A stretch of DNA of 64,000 nucleotides from Echinococcus granulosus (Eukaryota > Platyhelminthes > Cestoda > Cyclophyllidea > Taeniidae): positions 735,657 to 799,656 of the forward strand of contig NW_020170411.1 of assembly GCF_000524195.1 (NCBI RefSeq). The letters run 5' to 3'. Under the pieces are notes generated by a model that was given only the letters and a program-made list of their open reading frames with translations, ran no database searches and was not told the DNA's origin. Below are positions 1 through 12,800 of this stretch, piece by piece (position 1 is the stretch's first letter; each line of letters opens with the position of its first letter). The translations under genes were made by a program, and so were the position numbers.

Positions 1-387
1 AAAAAATCCAAGTCATGTACTAGGGCAATCGCATGTAAAAGTGCACCTGAACTACGCTTTTGCACATTAATAAAGACCCAATAGTATCATTATATTTAGC
101 TTCGTCTGGCATGACTAGAGCTACTCAACTGCCTAATTCGTAACAGTCGAAAGTAAAACCAACCACCTCACAGGAATGTTAAACAGAGCTGTGCAGCAAC
201 AGAGAAAGGACAGGCACGCCAATAACAAGGCCTAGAGGTGAGTGCTACCTGCGACACTAATAACGGGTTTGGTACCCAGCCCAGAGCAGAGAGAGGTGAA
301 AAAAAATGAGGTGGAGGCAAGGCAAAGGAGGGGGGAGGGTGGGGACAGGAAGAATGGCGAAAGGGGATGTGGTGGAGTGTGACTCAC
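1..387. other. Presumed ZDHHC intron; nothing recognised
   Basis: Lies left of the last visible ZDHHC exon, whose donor begins at 387 on the minus strand. The next expected coding segment (cytosolic tail after DETE) was not found here. It contains a purine-rich stretch near 292-372. Probably intron. Confidence 0.5.
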
Positions 388-3300
388 GGTTTCGTCCGAA
401 ATGATTGACGATACTTGAGAGCACGACATGACGCTAGTGAAGAGACCGAAGAAGGTAGCCTCGGAGATGAAGAATATGTTGTTGATAAGAGCTGCTGTGG
501 CGCTGTAACTGCCTGGATATTCACACTCTACGATAGTTCAAATCACGACGAAGAAGAGAAGAAAAAAAATGAAACTAGGAAAGAAAATCTCAAGGGTTTT
601 AGCAGCATTTTCGCCATGACTTGTCGCAGGGGATGAAGAATACGATATTCAGGTATCCTGAAAAGCGCCTCAACTCTCCTCTTCTGCCGTGTACAAATTT
701 CCAAACATCGTTGAAAATCGCTCATTGCCAATCGAACAATAGGAGACGAGTCGAAAATTGAAATGCATTACCTCTTTAAAGACTCAGAAAAATACAGTGA
801 CTGAGCAGTGAGCAAAAGGGTAGGGATTATTCAGAGAGAGAGAGATGAAATTCAAATATTCGGGGAAGTGAATATTAGTATTCACCTTGATGAATCAGGA
901 GGGGACAGTGTGGGTGTCTACTGGGCTGGGTTATTGGTGTTAGTTCTACTAGTGGTAGGAATTAAACAAAACCTATCTGCCAGTGTTAGGAATGCTAAAC
1001 GCACTGATTTTATTATCTTTATGAAGCAAAAGGAAGAAATCAAGCACACTCAAAAGACTGAATAAATAATTACGTAAGCAGTGACGCATGCAAAATAAGA
1101 AATGCACTGCGCAGAAACAAAGTTGATAAATTTGTATGTATTTACATGTGCGAGCCAAGCGACTAAATACATCCAGCAAGAAATTGTAGTAGCGACTTTT
1201 TTGCTTTATCTGAAACTTTTGCTGTGTGCAGCTGTCCCTCCAGATTCGCTTCAACTTAAAAAGTGTGCTCTAAACAGCAAGCTTACCATTTGGCTTTGGG
1301 GTTATTTTAATACATTTGGTGAAATGCATATCTTTCTAGGGCTACAGGCATTACTATCATTAATGCATTCTATGAATAGACGGCGAAAAATCAGCCACTA
1401 CCGCAAGATTTGACGAACTAATTCTTCGGTTCTTACTTTTTGCAAATAAAAACAAAATGCATAAAGACAGAATGTAACTTACTTCCGAATTCGGAGAAAC
1501 AAGAGAAGAAAAAAGAGATGATCAGCGCTAATCCAGCGAGCGATTGTAGAAATATGTATAACTGAAATGATGAAGTGAAAAGACAAAAGCTCGCCATTTT
1601 GCCCTCTCGGAGGACGCCTTTGGCTAGCGTAACCCACATAAGGGATAGTTCATAATCTGAAATTAAGTTTCTCGGGTAGCCATAGGTAATGTTAACACTT
1701 GTAATTCAGTTCTAATTAGGCATTTGTTACTATCAATAGACAATCAGAAGCAGGACTGTGAGTTAATGGGTGATGCTGAACATTTATGGCACTGCAGCTC
1801 TGCGGAACCCGGAGTAAAAGTGGTATACTTGACGACTAAAGTATTATCAATTCCATTAGTGAAATTCAACTAGACCAACTGAGGAGGGTTAATTATAATG
1901 CAATTTTACACGATAGAACGATCGAAGAACTTACATTAAAAAGTACAAAGAATTTTTGGTTTCCCTCACCAACACAGTTATTCACCCAGGGGCAGTGGTG
2001 GTCCATTTTCCGAACACAACGGCGGCAGCAGCTGAAAAAAGAGAAGGATTAGAAGCGAACATCGCATTGTGCACTGCAAAGTTGCCTAACACCGTTACTT
2101 TCACTAAATCACATTTCACTTCCTCTAGACTTCATTTTAGTACCTCAACACAGTGACCAGAGGCTCAACAGTGAAATGGGTCGACACCAACTTCGCCAAC
2201 GGAATAAAAGCTGCGGAAAAGTCTACCTGCAGTGATGCGCTCGGTCGGGTTTGATACAGAGGCACTTTGGACAGCGTACCAGGGGAGTATTTGAACCGGA
2301 TGCGAGGTATATTCGCATGACAGCATCACGAGTAGCGTTGCCCAGACGCACCGTGCCCTGAAAGGAAGAGACAGTAAAGACATGGGGTTCAATTACAACC
2401 CACTTTGAAAAAAAAGGACTCGGGGAGGCCTCTCATTGAAGCATGTGAAAATATGTAGAATAAGTGTGTATAAGAAAAAAAAATGTATAATTAACTAGAT
2501 CTATGGGAAACGATCAAGGATTACCTAAAAACCTTAAGCGAGGTGTTTAAAGAGTCAAAATCTTTGTAATTCACTTATAAAATCTGAATACTGCCCACCG
2601 CCTAGTAGTTCACAAGAAAAAGTGCACTAGAAGCTTTAAGAAAGTCCTGCAAAGTCCCTGACAGAACTGAAATTCTACTCACACTACATAAAATTGAAGT
2701 GAAAAAGACATTCTTCTCGAGCTGTAACAGATTTTATTGAATATAACACGTAACAAGGGCCTAAATACGAAAATTCACCGGAAATTCAATCCTTCACACA
2801 TGAGTTCGTATAATAGTTGTCTGAAACTAAGATCTTTCAACTAACAGTTTGATACAATATTAATATCGTTGCGCCCTAGTGACAAAAAAGGCCAGGTAAT
2901 GATTCTAAGTCAGTTCTTGGGGTTTCACTAACACAAAAAATCGTTTATGCTCTCATTCTTGGATGCATGTTTCTTGTCTGGGGTCGCGTACTTGGATGTT
3001 AAATGAACATTAAATCGAGTTAAAACATACTGGGTCGGTAAAAACAGCTTTGAGATGTGAGACAACGGCAAGGAGAGCGAATACGTGGTAGATAAAACCG
3101 AAGATCCAAGCGATTACAGCGGAGGGGAGTTGCGGCAAAATAATGCAGGCAACAACGAACTCGCCATAGGCAATGAGGAGCCAAGTAAAGACCATACAGA
3201 CGCATCCAGCACAGTCACGCACAAACCAGACGACACCAAAAGGCAAGGGAAAGCCATTTTCAACATTCGCGGCCATCTTTTGTGGAGGTGGAGGGTAACG

Positions 3301-3648
3301 GAGACGACAGAGCCTCCTCCAGGGACTCAAGCAGTCACAGAGATCGCCGGGTGGTCGTCGCATGGTAAGGAGGTGTTGGGAGGCCTCCTCGTCCCACTTG
3401 TTGATGTCAACCTCTTTGTGACCACGGTAGCGAGACCCCGCTGTGATGACGGGAGGGAATGTCGACCCAGAGGCTGCGCTATCAGACTCACCGTTGGCAT
3501 CCGCGAGGCGATCACTAGCGCCGTAATTGATCACGCCATGGTTACTGTTATTATTTGCCATAGCAGAGTCCTGAAGATGTGAAGATTCGCTTTTGCGGGA
3601 TGATATCGAGCCCCCCTCAGCTAAGCGGACAAATGGAAACCGGTTCAT
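388..3648 (-). CDS. ZDHHC3: DHHC palmitoyltransferase, ZDHHC3/7 (GODZ)-like, 5' and central exons
   Basis: Protein S-acyltransferase: family members attach palmitate to cysteines of membrane proteins, usually at the Golgi. Five exons are seen on the minus strand: 3648-3031, 2357-2227, 2031-1935, 1561-1483 and 512-388. Their splice phases join into 350 codons with no stop. Exon 1 carries the first two membrane segments (starting near VWFVRDCAG) and the TDP motif after TM2. Exon 2 carries [15 protein letters not shown], exon 3 the rest of the zinc-binding cysteine-rich domain with catalytic DHHC at about residues 260-263, followed by PWVNNCVGE. Exon 4 encodes TM3 and exon 5 TM4 up to SDET. Human ZDHHC3 continues from this point with a short cytosolic tail, which must lie beyond the left edge. 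The N-terminus before TM1 is about 140 residues, some 100 longer than in human ZDHHC3, and Ser/Asn-rich. The start at 3648 is the first ATG of the open frame. ZDHHC3 and ZDHHC7 cannot be told apart here. Confidence 0.93.
1935..2031 (-). CDS. ZDHHC3: ZDHHC3/7-like exon 3: DHHC catalytic core
   Basis: A 97-nt exon bounded by a TTTTTTCAG acceptor and a GTAAGT donor. It encodes the second half of the cysteine-rich domain: [24 protein letters not shown] contains the cysteine that forms the acyl-enzyme intermediate. It joins exon 2 (2227-2357) in phase to rebuild HHCSCC, the usual spacing of the zinc ligands in this family. Confidence 0.95.
3031..3648 (-). CDS. ZDHHC3: ZDHHC3/7-like exon 1: N-terminal tail, TM1 and TM2
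   Basis: This first coding exon has 206 codons, from ATG at 3648 to a GTATGT donor at 3030. The first roughly 140 residues are hydrophilic, with Ser, Asn and Gly runs, and contain no recognised domain. Then come [15 protein letters not shown], the conserved VWFVRD block, and two hydrophobic stretches separated by a short loop. It ends at FTDP, and codon Gly is supplied by exon 2. The plus-strand open frame at 3085-3582 is its antisense shadow. Confidence 0.9.
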
Positions 3649-5963
3649 TGTGTTCTAAAGTATAAGGTAAGGCAGTCAGGTGGATTTTACCTAACAGGTG
3701 ATTGCGGAAGAGGGAGATGATATTACAGCACGTGGTGTCAAAGGCATCCAAGATATCATGTGATGTAAATAAATAAATGATGAAGAGTAAAGTGCTAAAT
3801 TACCGTCTTTTATTACCTGAATTTTATCAATTGTTGTGCAGGAGCATGACAAAGTACGCGGATGTGGAATATAAGTGACTAGGAATAATGGGTTTGAAGA
3901 TATGCGACCAAAGTTTATGCTGACAGCGTCTTACAGTGACCTTAGTTCGGTCGACAACAAAACAGATAAATCAAGTATATCAGCAAAATACTTAACCAAT
4001 AAGATCAACGTCTTCTTGAGATTTAAAAAGGGAAAATAACATTCAATCATTCACCAGAACAGCTCTACCAAATGTTGAGATAGATTAAAGAGCCGGTGAA
4101 AACAGCACGCAAGGAAGTGAATATGCAAGCTACATTATGAAGTCAGCAAAAATTTTGCACAAAATTTCACATATAAATGCCACTTCACCTAAAGTGGAAT
4201 GGATTAAAATCATGCCAATACGATAATCTGAGCGGATTTGGCTAAGTATTCTGGTCTAAGAGAGCAGGCCCCAAAAATGAAAACATTTAATATAGCATTC
4301 ATAAATAAAATTCACCACTAGGAAACTTCAGCACCAAGTGAAAACACACCTCATAATAACAAAGAGACCTAGGTGATATCATTAATGTGTCAGGTTGGTA
4401 AATGGATTGATATAGGTCCCGACTCGAACATGCCTTTTATCAATACTGAGAGGAAAAATAAGGCCAGCTATGGAAGAAAATCACATTACACGCGCCGCAG
4501 AAAACAAGAGTTCGAACTCTGACAGAACCAACTCAGGAATACTTTTTTCTAGAGGACATCTTTTCAAATCCCGGCCATCTACGCATATACAGAATGTATC
4601 ACGGTTTATCCATGAAGTTGATTGCCCCTAATTTATACATACACAACTTCCCAACAAGTAGCATTTCAGGCGAGGCAATGATAATCGTATGACAAACCAC
4701 TAATGAAAAAAAGACCAGTCCTTTCATAACATATTCATGACGTAGCTGGAAAAACAAGTGAGTGCAAAGTGTGCGTGACGGAGAAATTCCCTCATAAATA
4801 ACCCCAGTGACTAAAGGGACTAAAATCCAAGGTCGTTTTTACCTTTTTAGGAATGTTCAGAAGGGTGTTACACAGGATAATCAACTTGAAATTTCAAAAG
4901 CACGTAGGCCTTTTGAAAAGGATGAAGAATAGTACTGCGAACCAGGAGAGATTATACCCATTTAAAACTGCATAGAATTTTCAAGAACAAGGGGGATGTT
5001 TTTAAAAAGGCCGAGCACAAAAACGATCTTAGATAACAGGAAGCTGTTTTACGTAAAATGTATGAATAAACGGGAACAAATACAACCAAGGAAGTATTTA
5101 GGAGAAATCCAGGTGGAGCCATACCAGTCCTCGGATCACGCGCGTTAAAGCTACCAACCACGGTTAGGCTAGAGGGCATATTGCCAATCAATCATGTCAC
5201 AGTAATCAGCTTGTTTCACGAAACCAAAAAAATCACCAATTTCCATACAATCACAAATCATAATCAAACACCGCATACCAATACTGATCTCAGGGACACA
5301 CAAGGACCTGTGCTGAATAAATAAAAGCCTCAAAAACACCCGATTTAATAAAAAGTGCTTCGTGGGGAAAGGCTTACTAACATTATAGCAGATTATATAT
5401 ATCACTGCAAAACAAACAGTGGCTGGCCCATGGTGATAAAAAGTTCCAGTAAGTGTGTTGTCGAAGTGGAAAATTTTAAGTTATGGCACCAAATCATTTC
5501 TGGTTCCGAAATATGTCTGTGTTTGCACAATCAGATTTCTGACGAAAGCACAAGTTTGCTTAAAAATAAAGCAGGCCCAGCATTTTGAACTAAGGTACCT
5601 GAAAAAGTGTCAAATTAATGATTAACACGATAAGGTTCCAAATGCTAACTTAGGTGTTGCTAATCGGCTCTAGCGGCGCATTAGCAAATTTGCTGACTTA
5701 GTTCTCTGCTGCTTTTTAGTGTTCGGAGGCAAAATGCAAGGGTCAAATGTACAGGTGCACTTGCAAATGCTTTTTACATTCGCTTGGCTTAAAAGTGCCC
5801 CTGATTTTTAACTATGTAAGCATTAAAATTTCAGCCACCTGCATAGGTAGGCATTGACTGCATGAATTTACTTAGTAGACCTTCGTTGAGACTGCTTTTT
5901 AGATAATAATAGCCCTATTGTTCCAATGTAGCTTGGTTTTTTTAATAATATTTTCTTCTTCAG
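3649..5963. promoter_or_regulatory. Divergent intergenic region between ZDHHC (-) and ATR (+)
   Basis: About 2.3 kb with no credible coding exon on either strand. It separates the ZDHHC start codon (3648, minus) from the first ATR exon (about 5964, plus), so it must hold the 5' UTR and promoter of ZDHHC and either the promoter or first non-coding exon of ATR. No TATA box or factor site stands out strongly enough to name. A shared bidirectional promoter is an inference from the layout only. Confidence 0.5.
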
Positions 5964-8900
5964 CAGGTATCCTGCAGACCAAGGTCAGAGCGACCGTTCA
6001 TTCACCTTCTGTGAAGCGGGTTTTCCAGTTCCTTTGGCGTATGGAGTTTTCGAAGGTAATGTCTGCCGTGTGTTTTCTCTAGGTTTAATATTTTTAGAAA
6101 AGGAAGGTTTTAAATTCTGTTGGATTAATGGGTGCTTCTCAAGAAAACCCAAAGTAGTTTAATTTATGATTTTTTCCCAAATTGGTTTAGTCTATCTCCA
6201 GACGATGCTGTGAAATTCGTGTATTGTGTCCTTGATGCACTGTGTTCAAACCCCCAAAATCAAATCCTTAAAGAGGATTTAAATCTCCTTGATTTTTTGG
6301 CACGTACAGGAAACACCTTTGCGCATCATCCTTACTTGTACATAGAGGCCCTCGGGGACGAACTTTGTGGTACGGAAATCTCAGTACATTATCAAAAATT
6401 GCTCTTCTCTTGGTTCTCTACCATGGAATTTTTTTCATTAAATACGGTTTTATTGCTCCTTGATTTTCCGTAAGACTAGGCTGAGCTGGCCTTTGTACTA
6501 ATGGTTTTGTTATATCTCATTTTAGATTTCGCAGCCTGGTGCCTTCATTGCTTTCTTTTGGTAGGAGCGCATGGTCCCCATCGCCAAGTTAACTCAGTTT
6601 CTTATGTTATCAGCAAGCTTATTTTTATGCTTGAACGACACACAACTTCCGATGTGGATTCTCTGACCGATTATTTAGTTTCCTCGTCTTTGAGTAGGTT
6701 TTCTTTCGAACATGTGTTACTCATAAATTTAAGCGGTGTTGCATCGATTATCCCAGTATGACGATGAGCTTGGTTTGAATTCTTCTGCAAAGTTAGACGT
6801 CGCACTTCCTATTTTATTAAGCCGTCCAGAAGTAGAAATAATGGTAAGATTTTCGTAACTTCAAATATTTCCCAATTTAGAGTGGTACTATCACCCTTCA
6901 CTTCCGCCATATCACGCTCACCTCTGTCGATGAAGCGTACAATTTCATAGCCGTTATTTGGTAAGATTCTCATTGCCATCCTGTGACTTTTTCCCAGCCA
7001 TTTAACTTCTCAGTGCCTGTCACGATTTCTGGCGATGCGACCACCGCTTGCGGAACGCGTTCTTCAAATGCTGATAGAGGTTATTGAGTTGGCTGACCTG
7101 AACGGCAAATTGGTTAGTTGTGAGAATTTATTTTTGCATACAAAATTGAGCAATTGATTGATTGACGTGTTTGTTTTATAGGCTTGTGTTAGAGCTACGG
7201 TTAAATGGTTGGAGACTGTGACATCTTTGGGGTCCTCATATGTGTCCACTCTAATGGATAAAGTGTTTATGCTCGCGTCCAGGAGTTTGGAATGTTTTTC
7301 GTTTTTAAACGAGTCAGATGATCAATCCGTCATTTTATTCCATATGCTGAATGGACCGAACGACTTCGTTAAGACGTGTTGTAATCTTATAACCAGGGTC
7401 TTACTTGTTATTTCCTGCATAAATAATAATTGGAATGAGATTTCGGCTCAGTGCTTCATGGAATTATTTTTGGTACACAGTTCACTGTTGTATAATAATA
7501 GGCACTACTTTAGACTTGCAAATCTTGCCTTCTTAACCTCCCGAATCGAAAACTGCCCCACAAGAGGGATCTCGTGATGGCTTTAATGGATTTCTTTTGT
7601 CAAGATCTGGTTCACAATTCTGAACTCAAAAATATCCAGCTGGAATTATTCAAAACTCTTGTCCTTGACAAGACCATTTTAAAAGCCATATTACATGAAG
7701 ATGCATCGGATTTTGATTACGAACACCATGAGACATTCAGACGTCAAGTATACCGTTTTGATCAGTTTCATGGAAATAGGCCGTCAAGTTCTTTTCTACC
7801 GGATTCGAACGGATTGGAATGGAGTCTGTGGATTCCGTATTATCTGAAGCCGGTTTAATGTTCCTCTCTGGAGAGCTCATTGATTGGTCTCGCCTGTCCT
7901 TGATAGTCTCAGCCTGTATTCAGTGTGCTGAATTTGGTCAACAGTAAGGCCGTCGACTTTTCTGTTCTCATTATCACTAGATGGAGAGAATCTGCATCGT
8001 CCTTGGTTGATCTTGTGCTTCCCATGTTGATGAAAACATTTATTTCTACAACTCTGGACGTGGATTCCAATTTTCGTGATCTAATTGACCGAATCAGTTT
8101 ATTAATAACCATCTTCAGAGTTTCACTAGTTCACGATTTCATTATCGACTTGGATGAGAGAGGATTGAAGAAGTTGTGGAATTTTTTCAAGAACATTTCT
8201 GTAAGTTTTTTTCAAATTTAAGTAAATTTTTATCAGGATTTACCTGAGAAAAACGGCTTCCTCTTGGGAATTTCTCTGCAAGTTGTTGTGCTTTTGTTGG
8301 TATTTTCAAAGAAGAAAGGCTTTGAACTCCCGCTGAATTTTCTGCCAAAACTATTGAAAAAGGTAGCGGCGCTTGGAAATCTCCACTGGATAAATGATGC
8401 TTCAATGCGTGACAGAAATGTGTGGGGATCAAGCATAGTCCTGCTTATTGAGATGATATTAAGGTAGGTCCTTACACTACCAAGGCAAAGCCTTGATTAC
8501 TGTTGATATTCGGTAAATCAACTTTAATTCTGCTCCTCTTAGTTCAGTTTCTACTCCTGGGGACGTTTCAGAAAAAGTGGTAAAAGGGATTTTTGAATTG
8601 GTGAAAACTGCCATATGCTTGACCTGGTCTCCAGCTGATGACAGGAATTGTGCAAGATGCTCGACTTATGAGTCCTCTATGTCCTGCTTCCAACCTCTCG
8701 GAATAGCCACCGTGCTCCAAATTATGAATTGGGGATGGGTCGATGATAATGCCGCTCAACCTCCGTGTGCTCCTTTATGCAAAATACAGCTAGCCTCACA
8801 CGTAGCCCAACATATAACATGGGATGTTTGTAGCAGTGTGGACGTTACCAACTTCACAGAATTTGTCGTTGGATTGGTCAAAAAGGTTGATCCTTTATCT

Positions 8901-9874
8901 GTTACATTGCTAAGGTACGTTGTAACTTTTCTGATAAATGTTTCGTCAACTAAAGCTAGACCCTGATGTTGATAGCGTCCATTTAAGAAGCAAAACCTGT
9001 AACAACTCTCGTACGTGTGGCACATTTCGCTATAACTCTCGACATGGTTTTACAACTGATTTCATCTTACTTCCAAGATCTCAGTTTGATTGTTTTCGGT
9101 TGGGCTTAATTAAAATCCATTTTAGTTTCCATTGGAGACAAACACTTAAATGAGAGTTGTCTGTCAATATTTTCGTTATAAAGGTTAATAAAGTGTGTTT
9201 CTGGACATCTTTCCTTTATCTAGTTAGTTAAAAATGGCTTTGACATAAAGATTACTCCAAATTGATCCGCGTCCTTTAAAAAGAGACCTTCAATTTAACT
9301 AAGCGTCCCAAATTCATCACGCCTAACGTCTGATGGAATTATCTTGCCGTAAAGTACTTTACATGAGAGGATTTGGCCCGAGTGAGCATATATTCATCCT
9401 GTTCGTAGTTAAGCTCAATCGCTGGTGAATTTTATTTGCAGCGGTGTTTTCACTGAGCTCTGTGGCCGTCTCCTCCCCGAAGGCCCATCCCGCTGGGCTC
9501 CTCTACATCGTCTACTGCTTGACCGTCTCTCCATCCACGGCAGTGAGAACTCTTGCGCCTACCAGGAGACCTGCTTAGAAGTGGTGGGTGGCATTGGGAG
9601 GCAGTTGGCCAATGGGATTAAAAGCTTAGACCCTCTGACCACCAGCACGTCTAATGAATGGGACAGTTCATTTGGACGAATGAGCAGTAAAAAGAGCTCG
9701 CATAAAAGTTGCCGTGATGTTGAACTGTCCATATTACGAGTTTCTTGTGACAATGATGAAACTAATCCGGAGTTTCACTATTCCAATTTGATGAAAGATA
9801 CCTTGGCAAGCATTTGTCGTCTTGGTTTCTCTAATTCCCATTCGCATAGTCTAATCGGCGAGGCAGCAGTCCAG
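5964..9874 (+). CDS. ATR: ATR exons 1-14: N-terminal HEAT-like region
   Basis: Proposed exons: 5964-6055, 6144-6469, 6526-6560, 6598-6713, 6757-6843, 6881-6960, 6998-7112, 7182-7472, 7514-7747, 7780-7943, 7981-8200, 8237-8463, 8543-8914 and 9442-9874. The encoded protein is alpha-helical and Leu-rich without catalytic motifs, as expected for the ATR solenoid that binds ATRIP. It diverges quickly, so support is mainly phase continuity, absence of stops and coding-like composition. In ATG-based numbering it spans residues 1 to about 905. An in-frame ATG at 6041 is the likely start. A strong pyrimidine tract with AG at 5951-5963 precedes it, so 5964-6040 would be 5' UTR. The exons up to 6843 are the least certain. 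The last exon is Ser-rich in its middle (around SSKKSSHKSC). Confidence 0.72.
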
Positions 9875-12800
9875 GTAACTTCTGTCGTTGTCTTATCGAA
9901 ATCAGGCAAACCCTAGAATTCCTTCCCATTACAATAGGCACGTAGATCTCTGGCTTTGTAAACAAGACCTTTGTGCTTTTTGCATTAAAAAATTAAAAAG
10001 AATTCTTTAAGTAGCTTGGCATTTTATTTCTGTGATTTGTCTTGCTTTTTTTCCTAGATTAGTAAGCTGTCGTCAAGTTTAGCATCAACGAATTTATCTA
10101 TTCTGCGTGAAGCCAAACGACAAATTGCTCAAGTAAGTGAATTTTATTTAAATTTAATGTAAAATGGTTGAATTTACAAACACAGTTATTTGACTATCAG
10201 GTTCTCATAGAACATCTGGATCCTTCTGTTGGTCAGGCGTTTGAAACTCTTGCCCGAATTTTTCAATTGGAGAAGCTCACTGTAGTTCGGGTATGCTTAT
10301 CATCTGGTTATAAATTCCTACTCTCATCGGTGCCAAGCTTTTCATGGCTAATTTTTTTTCAATTCAAACTTTGTTTCCATGCGGATATTAGTAGTCAATT
10401 GGCTTTTACAGAAAATTAAGCATTAAGTTTACTATTAAACCCACTTTTTGTTATTTTTTCTGATCTATACCAGTTCATTGCTGCCACGAAGTCGTAAATT
10501 TAAATTTCTTGGTCTTTACTTATGCCTATAATACTGCTTATAATATGCACTCCTATTCTCGATGCATAAATGTTCTCATCACTTCGTTGCCTAGGCTGTT
10601 AAAATACTTTATTAAACTATAGGAACTCACCCTGCCTCTATTCATTCTTCTCGTCGTCAAAGGAACTCAAGAAAGTCATCTGCGAATCAAACAGTTGGTC
10701 GAGCAGAGCCCAGGCTTAACCAGTACGGATAATTACATCACAAAGGTAGCACAACTCTGTATTTTGCCAGATGTCATCGTTCACATATACACCAGTCTTT
10801 CCGAGGATCAACGGACAAAAGCGCTGAAATTTCTCGAGGTGAGATCTTCTTATCTCAAAGCACAATAGAACACTGGTGTTTTTATTTTGATATCTGCGGC
10901 CCATACGCCATCGTTAGCAGATGGATCAGATATCCTATATAAATGTTGTTCTAGTTTCCTTTTCCTTTCTATGTACATTTGTATTCAACATTACATATTT
11001 TGGTTTTTGATAATTCCATATCCCATGCAAATATTGAATCTGATCAAAGTTATTCATTTGTATTTTATCACGTTTCAGTCACACCTCGATATTTCGATCG
11101 AACAAGTGGCGCAGATGAATGATGTCTCAAGACTGCTGCATCAGTTTGTCCTTAACCTGTACCCGCATCGCACAGAGGCCCGCGCAGGCCTTGCCTGGCT
11201 CGTCAGCAAGGCGATGAATCCTCTAGTTAAACCCCTTCATGGCCTTCTCTTGCAGCAGCACCATTCCGCCCACTTTCGCACCGAAGCTGCACTCCCAGAT
11301 GTCTCATTCGAGAGTTTCGTGCGTCTCATTGGTGTTGTAGCAGTGAGGAAATCTTTGTAGGCTTATTTCAACATAATGAATCTGTTTTTGTAGGGTGAAT
11401 ATCTTCAGCAGCATTTGTGTGGTATTTTGGCTTTCTTCGACAGTCGTTTGCTGGATGACGAATGTCCGCTGGAGGAGCGGAGGCAGTACTTGCTAAGCTT
11501 AGCTATCTTTATGGACCTTGTCGGCAGCCAACCCGTGTCACGAATGCGCGCCAAGTTTATCGCCACTCTCAAGTAAGTTCTCAGCACTTACCCGAAGGTT
11601 GATGGTTTTATAATAAAACATTTTTTATCTTGGCATGACTGCCGTAAATAGGTTTAACCTCCAGTAATAGATTAACAAAATATCCCAGAGTTAAGAAGAG
11701 ATTTTCAATTGACTAGTTTTTTTACAAAATGCTTATATTTATCGTCATTTCACTGTACCGGTTAGCCCTCCATCACACAGTTTGATTTCTTATTCGTTGG
11801 TTGATATAGTTCTGGCATTCAAAATAGCGCTATATTTGATTCAAAATCTCTTACGATGCTATTTGAACATTTCGGTTCCTGATTAACGATAAAGTTATCC
11901 TGCCCTTCAAGACCCCTTTTTGATTATCGTTTTGTTCTTTCCTCTTATTCTTCCTCCTCAGGCTCTGTCTTCGCTACAAGGTTGTTGAACCAAAGAACGT
12001 TGTCCAGCTGTGGGCTATTTTTCTCAAAACGTTAGTCGAGCAAATTTAATACGTCTAGTTTTATTACCCATGTGCTCACAACGTGTGTGTCTAATGCCTT
12101 TTTTCAGTTTGGAACGTGACTCTCTCATTGAGCTTCTTCCTGACATTGTGGCGAATCTGGTCAGTCTCTATCCCATCGCTCCTGATTATGTGAAAAAGGC
12201 CCTTTCAAGTGTCTTCATTAAGCGACGGTACTTATCCAATCACTTTATAGCTTGGTCGTATGTCTCCTTACTCAGTTCTAATGTTCTATCGTCCTACTTT
12301 AGAGGTCAACTTGAGGAGTCGATCAAACAGCTTTTCTTTCTTCCCGATTTGCCGGGTTTAAAGGACTTCCAACCCATACTCAAAGCCATCTGCCCCTGGT
12401 TAGCCTAACAGTTACACATTTTAATCTCCGAACTTACTTGTTTGGGTGTAATATTGTGATTAAATTGATCCATTTAATCTACTAATAATTAAATACCAGT
12501 GGATTATATATGTATGAATGAAAATAATCTGTTATGCCTTTTATTCTGCGGTGAAGTGATGAATTTTACTTCAAATTGAATTGGCACAACTATTACTGTA
12601 CAAAATTGTACACTTAGACGAAATTCTTTGGTATTTTGGAGTGCTTTCAAAGTTACTGCAAGTGGCATTCTGCAGTGCTTAAGTTATTTATAAAGACAGT
12701 TAGTACCAGGGCCAGATACATCCGGTAGCCTGGTGATAACAATGCGAGTAGCCTGGACCCCTGCGCACGATTACCGATTTATTATCGCTTTGCCTGCTTA

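Noticed and set aside
829..846. GAGAGAGAGAGA run
   Set aside because: Very short simple sequence within a ZDHHC intron, with no evident role.
3085..3582. 165-codon plus-strand open frame
   Set aside because: Exactly antisense to ZDHHC exon 1, which has clear homology. It shows no domain of its own.
12228..12302. In-frame read-through joining ATR exons 21 and 22
   Set aside because: The segment is open, but removing it as a GTACTT...TTTAG intron restores human-like spacing (FIKRR then QLEESIKQL), so it is treated as intron.
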